This document shows positions 34,128-41,766 of a stretch of 64,000 nt of DNA, piece by piece. Source of the stretch: Olleya sp. Bg11-27 (GTDB lineage: Bacteria; Bacteroidota; Bacteroidia; Flavobacteriales; Flavobacteriaceae); assembly GCF_002831645.1 (NCBI RefSeq), contig NZ_CP025117.1, positions 1,743,514 to 1,807,513 of the forward strand, in the 5' to 3' direction. Within the stretch, counting starts at the first letter, position 1; every line of letters begins with the position of its first letter. The position numbers and the translations under genes were made by a program. Under the pieces are notes generated by a model. That model worked only from the letters and a program-made list of their open reading frames with translations. It did not search any database and was not told the origin of the DNA.

Positions 34128-34180
34128 TATACTATACTAAAAGAGATAAATGCTTATTATCAGTTATTTATAGATGTAAA

Positions 34181-34492
34181 ATGATCAAAAATAATTACTG
34201 TCCGCTTAATTATACCATGAATTTGATTGGGACGAAATGGAAGCCTCTTATTTTATTTCACTTATTGAATGGTGCCTTGCGTTCAGGACAATTACAGAAG
34301 CATATTTCAGGAATTTCAAATAAAATGTTTACACAATCGGTTAGAGAGCTAGAAAAAGATGGTCTTATTACTAGAAAAATTTATCCTGTAGTTCCGCCAA
34401 AAGTAGAGTACAAACTGAGTGCTAGAGGACGTTCTTTGGAGCCTATTTTAAGAAGTTTAGATCAATGGGGAGTTGATGATAATTTAAAGTAG
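34181..34492 (+). CDS. HxlR/MarR-like winged-helix transcriptional regulator
   Basis: The 103-residue protein is an HxlR-family winged-helix regulator. The N-terminal NYCPLNYTMNLIGTKWKPLI carries the conserved Cys at residue 7, which in redox-sensing members is modified by electrophiles or oxidants. The recognition region is KHISGISNKMFTQSVRELE, then the wing GLITRKIYPVVPPKVEYKLS. Its divergent neighbour is a VOC-fold enzyme, a common target for such regulators when they sense aldehydes or quinones. The candidate operator lies 54 bases upstream of the ATG. A bidirectional terminator follows. Confidence 0.92.
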   Translation: MIKNNYCPLNYTMNLIGTKWKPLILFHLLNGALRSGQLQKHISGISNKMFTQSVRELEKDGLITRKIYPVVPPKVEYKLSARGRSLEPILRSLDQWGVDDNLK

Positions 34493-34513
34493 TATTTCTA
34501 ATTTTATAACAAC

Positions 34514-34548
34514 AAAAAAAAGCCACAACATAAGTTGTGGCTTTTTTT
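34514..34548. terminator. Bidirectional intrinsic terminator between hxlR-like and yceI-like genes
   Basis: GCCACAAC and GTTGTGGC pair around ATAA, with eight A residues before and seven T after. Both convergent genes stop within about 20 bases. Confidence 0.9.
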
Positions 34549-34565
34549 AAATTAATAAGATTATT

Positions 34566-35213
34566 TTAAGCCTTTTTAGCTTTAACCATTATTTTTATTT
34601 CTACATTATCTTTTATTACCTTGTCTCCTAATGCAGCAGCATCAAAAGCTTTTCCAGAGTTATACATAATATTCCATTCTGTTCTGTCAATAGAAAAAGT
34701 ATCACTTGATAATGTTACGTCATCACCAGTAACAACAACAGTTGCAGGAAAAGTTATATTCTTTTTAATACCTTTCATTGTTAAGTTACCACTTACATTT
34801 TTACCATCTACCTTAGTTATTTCAAAAGCAGCAGTAGCAAATTGTTCTGCATCAAAAAAGTCAGCGCCTTTTAAATGTCCAATTAATTTTCCGTTAGCTT
34901 CATCGTCAGCAGGAATATCTGTACACTTGATAGTGTTGATATCAAACATAAAACTTCCACCGACTAGTTTGTCGCCTTCAAATTTAACAACACCATTAGA
35001 TACGTTTATGGTTCCTTCATGTCCACCAACAATTTTGTTAGCTTTCCAGATGATCATAGAGTTTGCTGGGTCTGCTTTATATTTAGCAGCCTCATTGTTT
35101 TCAACAACAGTTTCAACAGCTCCAGTTTTTGCTTCTTTAACATCGCTTTTACAACCAACAAGAGTTACTCCTACTATGGCTACAGCAAAAAGATTTAATA
35201 CAATTTTTTTCAT
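34566..35213 (-). CDS. YceI family lipoprotein
   Basis: The 215-residue product has a lipoprotein signal (MKKIVLNLFAVAIVGVTLVG with Cys at residue 21), a low-complexity linker, and then a YceI-like lipocalin barrel. Landmarks are SMIIWKANKIVGGHEGTI, GSFMFDINTIKC, HLKGADFFDAEQFATAAF and LTMKGIKKNITFPA. Family members bind long isoprenoid chains or similar lipids in the periplasm and are often stress-related. A TATATTTG box on the minus strand (35249-35256) is a probable -7 element, with the palindrome TTCCATGGAA at 35266-35275 just upstream. It is divergent from grpE-dnaJ. Confidence 0.92.
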   Translation of the reverse strand: MKKIVLNLFAVAIVGVTLVGCKSDVKEAKTGAVETVVENNEAAKYKADPANSMIIWKANKIVGGHEGTINVSNGVVKFEGDKLVGGSFMFDINTIKCTDIPADDEANGKLIGHLKGADFFDAEQFATAAFEITKVDGKNVSGNLTMKGIKKNITFPATVVVTGDDVTLSSDTFSIDRTEWNIMYNSGKAFDAAALGDKVIKDNVEIKIMVKAKKA

Positions 35214-35310
35214 GATATACGTTTTTTAGTCTTTAGTGATTTATTGTGCAAATATATAAATAATCTTCCATGGAAACTAATTAAATAATTGTTAAAATAA
35301 ATAATGACAT

Positions 35311-35347
35311 TTTGGCACTATTTATAGTAATGGCAATACTTTTGCCA
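35311..35347 (+). promoter_or_regulatory. grpE-dnaJ promoter region
   Basis: TTTG (35311-35314) and TACTTTTG (35337-35344) are 22 bases apart, a fair flavobacterial sigma-A promoter. The overlapping string TGGCAATACTTTTGC (35331-35345) also matches the sigma-54 layout TGGCA-N6-TTGC with the correct GG to GC spacing. The first reading is more likely, because a TTTGC at the -7 box is common in this family and would create the match by chance. Confidence 0.6.
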
Positions 35348-35380
35348 TCTCTATTACAGTATTTTAAATTAAGTACAACA

Positions 35381-35938
35381 ATGAGCAAGAAAAGTAAAAA
35401 AGAAACAGACATAGAAGAGGGAGTAAATGCAACTTCAACTCAAGTAGATACAGATACAACACAAGAAGAAGTTGTAGAACAATTATCTCCAGAAGAGCAA
35501 TTAAAATCAGACTTACAGCAAGAAAAGGATAAGTTTTTACGCCTTTTTGCAGAGTTTGAAAACTACAAAAAACGTACATCAAAAGAACGTGTTGAGTTGT
35601 TTCAGACAGCTAGTAAGGATGTAATGGTGTCAATGTTACCTATTTTAGATGATTTTGAACGCGCCTTATTGCATATCGATGATGACAAAGAAGCAGAGGA
35701 GTTACGTAAAGGAGTCTTGTTAATTTATAACAAACTATTAAATGCTTTACAACAAAAAGGATTGGCAACAATAGAGGTTAGAAAAGGAGATGTGTTTAAT
35801 GCAGATCACCATGAGGCAATAACGCAAATCCCAGCACCTACTGATGATCTAAAAGGTAAAATTATTGACGTTATAGAAAAAGGATATAAACTAGGTGAGA
35901 CAGTTATACGTTTTCCTAAAGTAATTATAGGACAATAA
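35381..35938 (+). CDS. grpE: Nucleotide exchange factor GrpE
   Basis: I start at 35381 (MSKKSKKETD), 185 residues. The frame is open to 35312 but that extension encodes a hydrophobic stretch unlike GrpE and overlaps the promoter. GrpE releases ADP from DnaK. The N-terminal charged region is followed by the long dimer coiled coil (about 45-90; EEQLKSDLQQEKDKFLRLFA, FENYKKRTSKER) and the C-terminal beta wing (GDVFNADHHEAI, KGYKLGETVIRFPKVIIG). dnaJ follows after seven bases. dnaK is not in the window, which is usual for this lineage. Confidence 0.96.
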   Translation: MSKKSKKETDIEEGVNATSTQVDTDTTQEEVVEQLSPEEQLKSDLQQEKDKFLRLFAEFENYKKRTSKERVELFQTASKDVMVSMLPILDDFERALLHIDDDKEAEELRKGVLLIYNKLLNALQQKGLATIEVRKGDVFNADHHEAITQIPAPTDDLKGKIIDVIEKGYKLGETVIRFPKVIIGQ

Positions 35939-35945
35939 TATAAGC

Positions 35946-37073
35946 ATGGCTAAAAGAGATTTCTACGAAATATTAGGTATAAGTAAGTCGGCAACTCAAG
36001 TCGAAATTAAAAAAGGATACCGTAAAAAGGCAATCGAGTTTCATCCAGATAAAAATCCGGATGATAAGGATGCTGAATCTAAATTTAAGGAGGCAGCAGA
36101 AGCTTATGAGATATTAAGCGACGAAAATAAAAAAGCACGTTACGACCAATATGGACACCAAGCATTTGAAGGTGGCGGCGGTGGCGGTGGCTTCAATGGT
36201 GGCGGCATGAATATGGATGACATATTTAGTCAGTTTGGAGATATCTTTGGAGGCGGAGGCTTCGGAGGAGGAGGATTCTCTGGCTTTGGAGGACAACAAC
36301 AACGTCGTGTTAAAGGGAGTAACCTTCGTGTTCGTTTAAAGTTAACATTGGAGGAGATTGCTAATGGTGTTGAAAAGAAAATTAAAGTAAAACGTAAAGT
36401 TCAAGCGCCTGGTACAACTTACAAAACTTGTAGCACTTGTAATGGTGCTGGTCAAGTTACTAGAGTGACCAATACTATTTTGGGACGTATGCAAACAGCA
36501 TCACCTTGTCCAACGTGTAGTGGTGCTGGACAAACTATAGATAAAAAACCAAGCGAAGCAGATGCGCAAGGGATGATTGCTAAGGAGGAAACGATTCCTG
36601 TAAATATTCCTGCAGGTGTAGTAGATGGTATGCAACTTAAAGTATCTGGAAAAGGTAATGAGGCACCAGGAAATGGTGTTTCTGGAGATTTATTAGTTGC
36701 AATAGAAGAAGAAGCACACGAGTCTTTACAACGTGAAGGTGATAATTTACATTACGATTTATACGTTAGCTTGCCAGATGCTATTTTAGGTAACTCTAAA
36801 GAAATAGATACGGTAACCGGAAAAGTCCGTATTAAAATTGAAGCAGGAATGCAGTCAGGAAAAATATTACGCTTACGCGGAAAAGGGATTCCTAGTATAA
36901 ACGGTTACGGAAAAGGAGACTTATTAGTACATGTTAATGTTTGGACACCAAAAACGTTAAACAAAAAGCAAAAAGATTTCTTTGAGAGTATGCGAGAAGA
37001 TGAACATTTTGTTCCTAAGCCAGAACGCAGTGATAAGTCATTTTTCGAAAAAGTAAAAGACATGTTTTCTTAA
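35946..37073 (+). CDS. dnaJ: Chaperone DnaJ with a reduced zinc finger
   Basis: The 375-residue product has the J domain with the HPD motif (EFHPDKNPDD, about residues 31-40), a Gly/Phe-rich linker (about 72-120), a zinc-finger region, and two C-terminal substrate-binding beta domains. It stimulates DnaK ATPase and binds unfolded proteins. Only two CxxCxGxG motifs are present, CSTCNGAG and CPTCSGAG, where classical DnaJ has four. By position they correspond to motifs 2 and 3, which form zinc site II; motifs 1 and 4 (zinc site I) are missing. I recall this being common in flavobacterial DnaJ, so it is probably not damage. It is co-transcribed with grpE. Confidence 0.95.
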   Translation: MAKRDFYEILGISKSATQVEIKKGYRKKAIEFHPDKNPDDKDAESKFKEAAEAYEILSDENKKARYDQYGHQAFEGGGGGGGFNGGGMNMDDIFSQFGDIFGGGGFGGGGFSGFGGQQQRRVKGSNLRVRLKLTLEEIANGVEKKIKVKRKVQAPGTTYKTCSTCNGAGQVTRVTNTILGRMQTASPCPTCSGAGQTIDKKPSEADAQGMIAKEETIPVNIPAGVVDGMQLKVSGKGNEAPGNGVSGDLLVAIEEEAHESLQREGDNLHYDLYVSLPDAILGNSKEIDTVTGKVRIKIEAGMQSGKILRLRGKGIPSINGYGKGDLLVHVNVWTPKTLNKKQKDFFESMREDEHFVPKPERSDKSFFEKVKDMFS

Positions 37074-37104
37074 TTGAAACATATCTATAAAGTGTTTATT
37101 TAGT

Positions 37105-37140
37105 AAGAAAATCCGTTATAATTAACGGATTTTCTTGTTT
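37105..37140 (+). terminator. Intrinsic terminator after dnaJ
   Basis: AAGAAAATCCGTTA (37105-37118) pairs perfectly with TAACGGATTTTCTT (37123-37136) around TAAT, then GTTTTTTG. It ends the grpE-dnaJ transcript. Confidence 0.88.
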
Positions 37141-37203
37141 TTTGTTTAACTATTTAAATCATTTAACATCTTAGTTTAATAAAAAATATTATATTTGGTT
37201 TAT

Positions 37204-37287
37204 CGCTAGCTTAGCTAGTGGTAATTTTTCTTTTTCATAGCAATTTTTTCCCATCCTTTATTTGTTTAAAGGGTGGGTTTTGTTTTT
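37204..37287 (+). ncRNA. Candidate small RNA in the dnaJ-ABC transporter gap
   Basis: A TATATTTG box (37190-37197) would start an RNA near 37204. The next bases form a hairpin, CTAGC-TTA-GCTAG, then about 30 bases of U-rich single strand. A terminator hairpin CCCATCCTTTA/TAAAGGGTGGG (37250-37277) follows, with one G-U pair and a TTTTGTTTTT tail. It has the hairpin, linker, terminator architecture of many small RNAs and no ORF. No TTTG box is seen at the right distance, and no family is recognised, so this is a moderate guess. Confidence 0.45.
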
Positions 37288-37307
37288 AATGAGATTTTTA
37301 TTTTTGT

Positions 37308-37460
37308 AGTGCATCGCGCCAACAAAAGTGAACTCGTCGAATTAATCCCAACGCAGGTTGGGATCCCAAAAGGGTAGAAGGTGGACTTTCACTTTTATAG
37401 CGTTTTGCGCAAACAAAAAAGAGAACTAGTACAATTACTCCCAAAGCAGATTGTAATGCA
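37308..37460 (+). repeat. Degenerate direct repeat of ~60 bp, two copies ~88 bp apart
   Basis: The segment from about 37308 and the one from about 37398 align over roughly 60 bases. Shared landmarks are TAGTGC/TAGCGT, GCGCCAACAAAAG/GCGCAAACAAAAAAG, GAACTCGTCGAATTAATCCCAA/GAACTAGTACAATTACTCCCAA (split in two here) and GCAG. The first copy carries a palindrome TCCCAAC-GCAG-GTTGGGA. The two look like diverged members of an interspersed family or remains of a mobile or coding sequence. The rest of the gap to 37666 is A/T-rich and I see nothing else in it. Confidence 0.55.
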
Positions 37461-37666
37461 AGATGATAACGGATTAACCTTTAATTTTCGGATGCTTGTT
37501 ATATACAAGGTAATATCTCATATATAGTCCTCTCAAAGCGTAAAGCGTAATAATAAAATTGATCACACCTAGTTAAAAATAAGTAAATCTATTACGTTAC
37601 TCTTTTAACATTTTCTATATTTACAACGCGTGCTATAAGTAGCTATGCTAATCAATTATAAAATCT

Positions 37667-38590
37667 ATGAGCAACCTTTTAGAGGTGCATCAAGTATCTA
37701 AAAATTTTGGAAACTTTACTGCACTTAATAATGTGTCTATAACTGTACCTAAAGGCAGTATTTTTGGTTTATTAGGACCAAATGGAGCAGGGAAAACAAC
37801 CTTAATTAGAGTGATTAACCAAATAACAATGCCAGATACTGGTCATGTGCTATTGGACGGAGAGCCTCTTAAAAATCATCATATAAGAGATATTGGATAC
37901 TTACCAGAAGAGCGTGGATTGTATAAATCTATGAAAGTGGGAGAGCAAGCACTATATTTGGCACAATTAAAAGGGATGGATAAAGCAGAGGCTAAAAAAC
38001 GACTTAAAATGTGGTTTGAGCGTCTTGAAATTGGAGATTGGTGGAATAAAAAAATACAAGAACTATCTAAAGGGATGGCTCAGAAGATACAATTTGTAGT
38101 GACTGTCTTACATGAACCTAAATTGTTGATTTTTGATGAGCCTTTTTCGGGTTTTGACCCTATTAATGCTAACTTAATTAAAGATGAGATATTAAGATTA
38201 CGTGACGAGGGAGCAACCGTTATATTTTCTACACATCGCATGGAGTCTGTGGAAGAATTGTGTGATCATATTGCCTTAATCCATAAATCTAATAAAGTCT
38301 TAGATGGTAATTTAATGGATATTAAACGCCAATATAAAACCAATACCTTTCAGATTGGTATTAATCCAAATAATAGTAATTTGGAACAGGAATTAACTAA
38401 TAAATTTAGCGTAACATCTGCAGAGTTTAAAACACTTGGAGACGATTTAAAACTGAATGTAAAGTTGTCAGAAAATGAAACCGCTAACGATTTATTAAAC
38501 TATCTTACTAGTCAAGGACAAGTCTCTCATTTTGTAGAAGTCATTCCTAGCGCAAACGATATTTTTATTCAAACAGTAAAGAATAACTAA
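37667..38590 (+). CDS. ABC transporter ATP-binding protein (NatA/DrrA-type exporter)
   Basis: The 307-residue product is an ABC ATPase with Walker A GPNGAGKTT (about residues 36-44), the signature ELSKGMAQ (S-K-G-M variant of LSGGQ), Walker B LLIFDEPFSGFDP and the H-loop STH. Its C-terminal 80 residues form the extra domain seen in NatA-type exporters (DUF4162-like). It should energise the permease encoded two bases downstream. The first gene of a five-gene operon. The first 593 bases upstream are non-coding, so the operon has its own promoter, which I could not place with confidence. Confidence 0.94.
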   Translation: MSNLLEVHQVSKNFGNFTALNNVSITVPKGSIFGLLGPNGAGKTTLIRVINQITMPDTGHVLLDGEPLKNHHIRDIGYLPEERGLYKSMKVGEQALYLAQLKGMDKAEAKKRLKMWFERLEIGDWWNKKIQELSKGMAQKIQFVVTVLHEPKLLIFDEPFSGFDPINANLIKDEILRLRDEGATVIFSTHRMESVEELCDHIALIHKSNKVLDGNLMDIKRQYKTNTFQIGINPNNSNLEQELTNKFSVTSAEFKTLGDDLKLNVKLSENETANDLLNYLTSQGQVSHFVEVIPSANDIFIQTVKNN

Positions 38591-38592
38591 TT

Positions 38593-39906
38593 ATGAATCA
38601 TCTTTCACTTATCATACAACGCGAGTATTTAACAAAAGTTAGAAACAAATCATTTTTAATAATGACTATTCTTAGTCCATTAATAATGATTGCGCTAATT
38701 ACAGTTGTGATGTATTTGTCACAAATGAATAATAATAAGAAACGTACTATTTCTGTTTTGGATGAGTCTGGTTATTTAACAGAAGCATTTACGGATACAG
38801 AAAATACAAAATATAATGTATTGACAGGGGTAACACTTGATAATGCAAAAATAATAGTTGAAGAGCAAGGCGATTATGGGCTGCTTCATGTTAATAAAAT
38901 AGAACATTTTGATGATGTATCTAATAGCATCCAATTTTATTCTGAAGAATCACCATCAATATCTGTAATTTCTTCTTTAGAAGATAAAATTGAAAAAGAG
39001 CTGACCAATCGTAACATGGCTCAAAAGGGAATTGATATTGACATTATTGAAGCATCTAAGATTACAATAGATATTGCTCAAGAAAATTTTTCAGGGGTAA
39101 AATCATCTAAGATTGATAGTGTTGTTAAATTGGCGTTTGGTGCTGCTGCCGGTTACTTGTTATTCATGTTTATTATTATTTATGGTAATATGATTATGCG
39201 TAGTGTTATTGAAGAAAAAACGAGCCGGATTATTGAGGTTATCATATCTTCAGTTAAACCAATACAATTAATGTTAGGTAAAATTATAGGAACATCTTTA
39301 GCGGGTATTACGCAATTTGTAATATGGATTATTCTTGGTGGCGTATTATTGACAGTGGTTTCTGCTGTTTTTGGTATCGACTTCGCACAAGCGCAAACAC
39401 CACAACAGGAATTAATGATGCAAGCATTGGATAACCCGGACGCAGGTATGAAGATGCAAGGGTTATTTACAGCCTTTTATAATTTGCCTTTAGCTAATTT
39501 GGTTATTGCTTTTTTACTATTTTTTATTAGTGGATACTTATTATACAGTTCATTATATGCTGCAATTGGAGCTGCTGTAGATAATGAAACGGATACGCAG
39601 CAATTTATGTTGCCAATATTAATGCCATTAATATTGGCAGTTTATGTAGGAATGTTTACTGTTATTGAAGATCCGCATGGGACAGTAAGTACTATATTTT
39701 CGTTTATCCCGTTTACATCTCCTGTCGTTATGTTAATGAGGATTCCGTTTGGCGTGCCAATTTGGCAACAAGTTGTGTCATTATTGATTTTAGTTGCTAC
39801 ATTTATGGGAACCGTTTGGTTTGCAGCAAAAATTTATAGAGTTGGTATTTTGATGTATGGTAAAAAACCGACTTATAAGGAGTTGTTAAAATGGATTAGA
39901 TACTAA
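38593..39906 (+). CDS. ABC-2 type permease (NatB-like exporter)
   Basis: The 437-residue product has one N-terminal membrane helix (about residues 20-42), a large extracytoplasmic domain to about 175, and then five or six clustered helices, the ABC-2/NatB layout. The stretch MRSVIEEKTSRIIEVIISSVKP is typical: the EEKTSRIIEVI coupling region sits right after the second helix. Partner of the ATPase just upstream. NatAB homologues export Na+ or drugs, but the substrate here is unknown. Confidence 0.92.
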   Translation: MNHLSLIIQREYLTKVRNKSFLIMTILSPLIMIALITVVMYLSQMNNNKKRTISVLDESGYLTEAFTDTENTKYNVLTGVTLDNAKIIVEEQGDYGLLHVNKIEHFDDVSNSIQFYSEESPSISVISSLEDKIEKELTNRNMAQKGIDIDIIEASKITIDIAQENFSGVKSSKIDSVVKLAFGAAAGYLLFMFIIIYGNMIMRSVIEEKTSRIIEVIISSVKPIQLMLGKIIGTSLAGITQFVIWIILGGVLLTVVSAVFGIDFAQAQTPQQELMMQALDNPDAGMKMQGLFTAFYNLPLANLVIAFLLFFISGYLLYSSLYAAIGAAVDNETDTQQFMLPILMPLILAVYVGMFTVIEDPHGTVSTIFSFIPFTSPVVMLMRIPFGVPIWQQVVSLLILVATFMGTVWFAAKIYRVGILMYGKKPTYKELLKWIRY

Positions 39907-39918
39907 TAATGAAATAAA

Positions 39919-40869
39919 ATGCAAGACGGTAAGGTTTCTAGTAAAATAGGAGAAAGTGTTGAGAATTTAAGTGATGCTATTGTTGATAGTTCCATGTGGG
40001 AAAAACTCGTGGAATTTTTAAATTTTAAGATCTATACGTTTACAAATGCTCAGGAAAATATTACAGGTGTTTTAAAAGTAAAAAATCTATTACTTGTCAT
40101 TTTAGTTCTTATGTTAACAACATATATACTACGTTGGGTAAGAAATCTAGTCACTCATAAATTATCTGATGATGATAAAGCTAAGTTTGTAACCGTTTTT
40201 TCATTCGCACGTTGGATTATTTACGCCATCGTTTTTATGGTTGTAATAGATTCTTTAGGGATTGATATTACAGCTGTTTTTGCAGCTTCCGCAGCTTTAT
40301 TAATTGGTGTTGGTTTAGCTTTGCAAACTTTATTTCAAGATATTATCTCAGGTGTTTTTATACTAATAGACCAATCAGTACATGTGGGTGATATTATTGA
40401 GATCGATGGTAAAGTTGGTCGTGTAGAAGAAATTAAATTACGAACGACAAGAGCAGTAACAATTGATAATAAAGTATTGGTGATACCTAATCATTTGTAT
40501 TTAACTAATAGTTTATATAATTGGACTCAAAATGGTTCTACAACTAGAGAAAGTGTAGATGTAGGTGTGGCTTATGGTAGTGATGTTAACTTGGTTAAAA
40601 AGCTATTGCTTGACGCTGCTAAGTCTTGTAAACTTGTATTTAAACAACCAGCACCCACTGTTTTATTTACAGACTTTGGAGATAGTTCTTTAAACTTTAG
40701 AGTAGCTTTTACCATAGAAGATAGTTTTAATTCAAGAATACCTAAAAGTGAAATTAGGTTTGCAATAGACAAACTATTCAGAGAAAATAATATTTCAATC
40801 CCTTTTCCACAAAGAGATATACATATTATTCAAGACTCGACTCAAAAAGAAAAAATTTCAATCAGATAA
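39919..40869 (+). CDS. MscS family mechanosensitive ion channel
   Basis: The 316-residue product has three membrane segments (about residues 52-72, 92-112, 118-150). The third is the Gly/Ala-rich pore helix (AASAALLIGVGLALQTLFQD). The conserved MscS beta domain follows (GVFILIDQSVHVGDIIEIDG, KVGRVEEIKLRTT, VLVIPNHLYL). It should open on membrane tension to release solutes during hypo-osmotic shock. It lies 12 bases after the ABC permease gene and 12 before the next, so it is part of the same operon. Confidence 0.95.
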   Translation: MQDGKVSSKIGESVENLSDAIVDSSMWEKLVEFLNFKIYTFTNAQENITGVLKVKNLLLVILVLMLTTYILRWVRNLVTHKLSDDDKAKFVTVFSFARWIIYAIVFMVVIDSLGIDITAVFAASAALLIGVGLALQTLFQDIISGVFILIDQSVHVGDIIEIDGKVGRVEEIKLRTTRAVTIDNKVLVIPNHLYLTNSLYNWTQNGSTTRESVDVGVAYGSDVNLVKKLLLDAAKSCKLVFKQPAPTVLFTDFGDSSLNFRVAFTIEDSFNSRIPKSEIRFAIDKLFRENNISIPFPQRDIHIIQDSTQKEKISIR

Positions 40870-40881
40870 TTAATAGCGTTT

Positions 40882-41766
40882 ATGCAGAAACATTTTAAAT
40901 TAGTCCTACTTGTAATACTACTCTTTAGTGGGGTTTATAGTGCTAACGCGCAGCTAACAGATTTAGCGCGTTTAGAATATTCTTACATACCAAAAAACAA
41001 TTCGGAAGACAGTTTTGATCGTTTTCGTTTTGCATTAAATTATCCAATCAAAATTAAAGAAGATAGTTATTTGCTTATTGGGGGGGATTATAGTCGAATT
41101 ACACTAAATTTAGAAGATCGTTACCCTTTTCCAACGTCTAATTTAAGACGTTTACATATTTTAGATTTTAATTTAGGCTATACTTTTAAAGTGTCTGAAA
41201 ATTGGCGATTAGGAGCTAAAATAACGCCAAGATTAGCGTCTACATTAAGACATAAAATTAGCGGAGACGATTTGTTTTTAAATGGAGGGGTTTATGCTAT
41301 ACATGACAAAACGAAGGATAAGAGTATAAAAAAACCTTATCGTTTAATTTTAGGACTAACCTATAATAGTACGACGGGTATCCCACTGCCATTACCGTTT
41401 GTGAGTTATTATCGTCGTGTAAATGAAAAATGGTCCTATAATTTAGGTGTGCCTAAAACAAACTTGAAGTATTTTATAAACGAACAAAATATTATTCAAA
41501 CCTTTGTTGGTATTGATGGGTATTTTGCTAACACACAAGAACGTTTTGTTATTGATGGAAAAGAGGCAGATAGCGTGTCGTTATCTATAATATTGGCAGG
41601 TATTGGGTATGAGTATTGTTTTACAGACCATTTAGTTTGGTATGCTTACACAGGCTATAGTTTAAGTATGAATAATAGATTGAGAGACGAGAATCGAGAA
41701 GACGTATTTAAGTTGGATAATGTCAATACGTTTTATTTAAGAACAGGAATTAAATTTAAAATATAA
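40882..41766 (+). CDS. Outer-membrane beta-barrel protein, DUF6268-like
   Basis: The 294-residue protein has a signal peptide (to NAQ) and many alternating strands with aromatic girdles, ending in TFYLRTGIKFKI, a typical outer-membrane barrel C-terminus. It resembles proteins annotated DUF6268; I am fairly but not fully sure of that family. The function is unknown. The stop codon overlaps the ATG of the next gene (TAATG), so the sigma-54 regulator is translationally coupled to this outer-membrane protein. A link between envelope state and the regulator is a tempting inference only. Confidence 0.75.
   Translation: MQKHFKLVLLVILLFSGVYSANAQLTDLARLEYSYIPKNNSEDSFDRFRFALNYPIKIKEDSYLLIGGDYSRITLNLEDRYPFPTSNLRRLHILDFNLGYTFKVSENWRLGAKITPRLASTLRHKISGDDLFLNGGVYAIHDKTKDKSIKKPYRLILGLTYNSTTGIPLPLPFVSYYRRVNEKWSYNLGVPKTNLKYFINEQNIIQTFVGIDGYFANTQERFVIDGKEADSVSLSIILAGIGYEYCFTDHLVWYAYTGYSLSMNNRLRDENREDVFKLDNVNTFYLRTGIKFKI

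Noticed and set aside
35312-35380. Upstream start for grpE
   Set aside because: It would translate the promoter into a hydrophobic leader foreign to GrpE.
37201-37290. Riboswitch ahead of the ABC operon
   Set aside because: It is nearly 400 bases from the operon and ends in a terminator; no conserved aptamer core is recognised.
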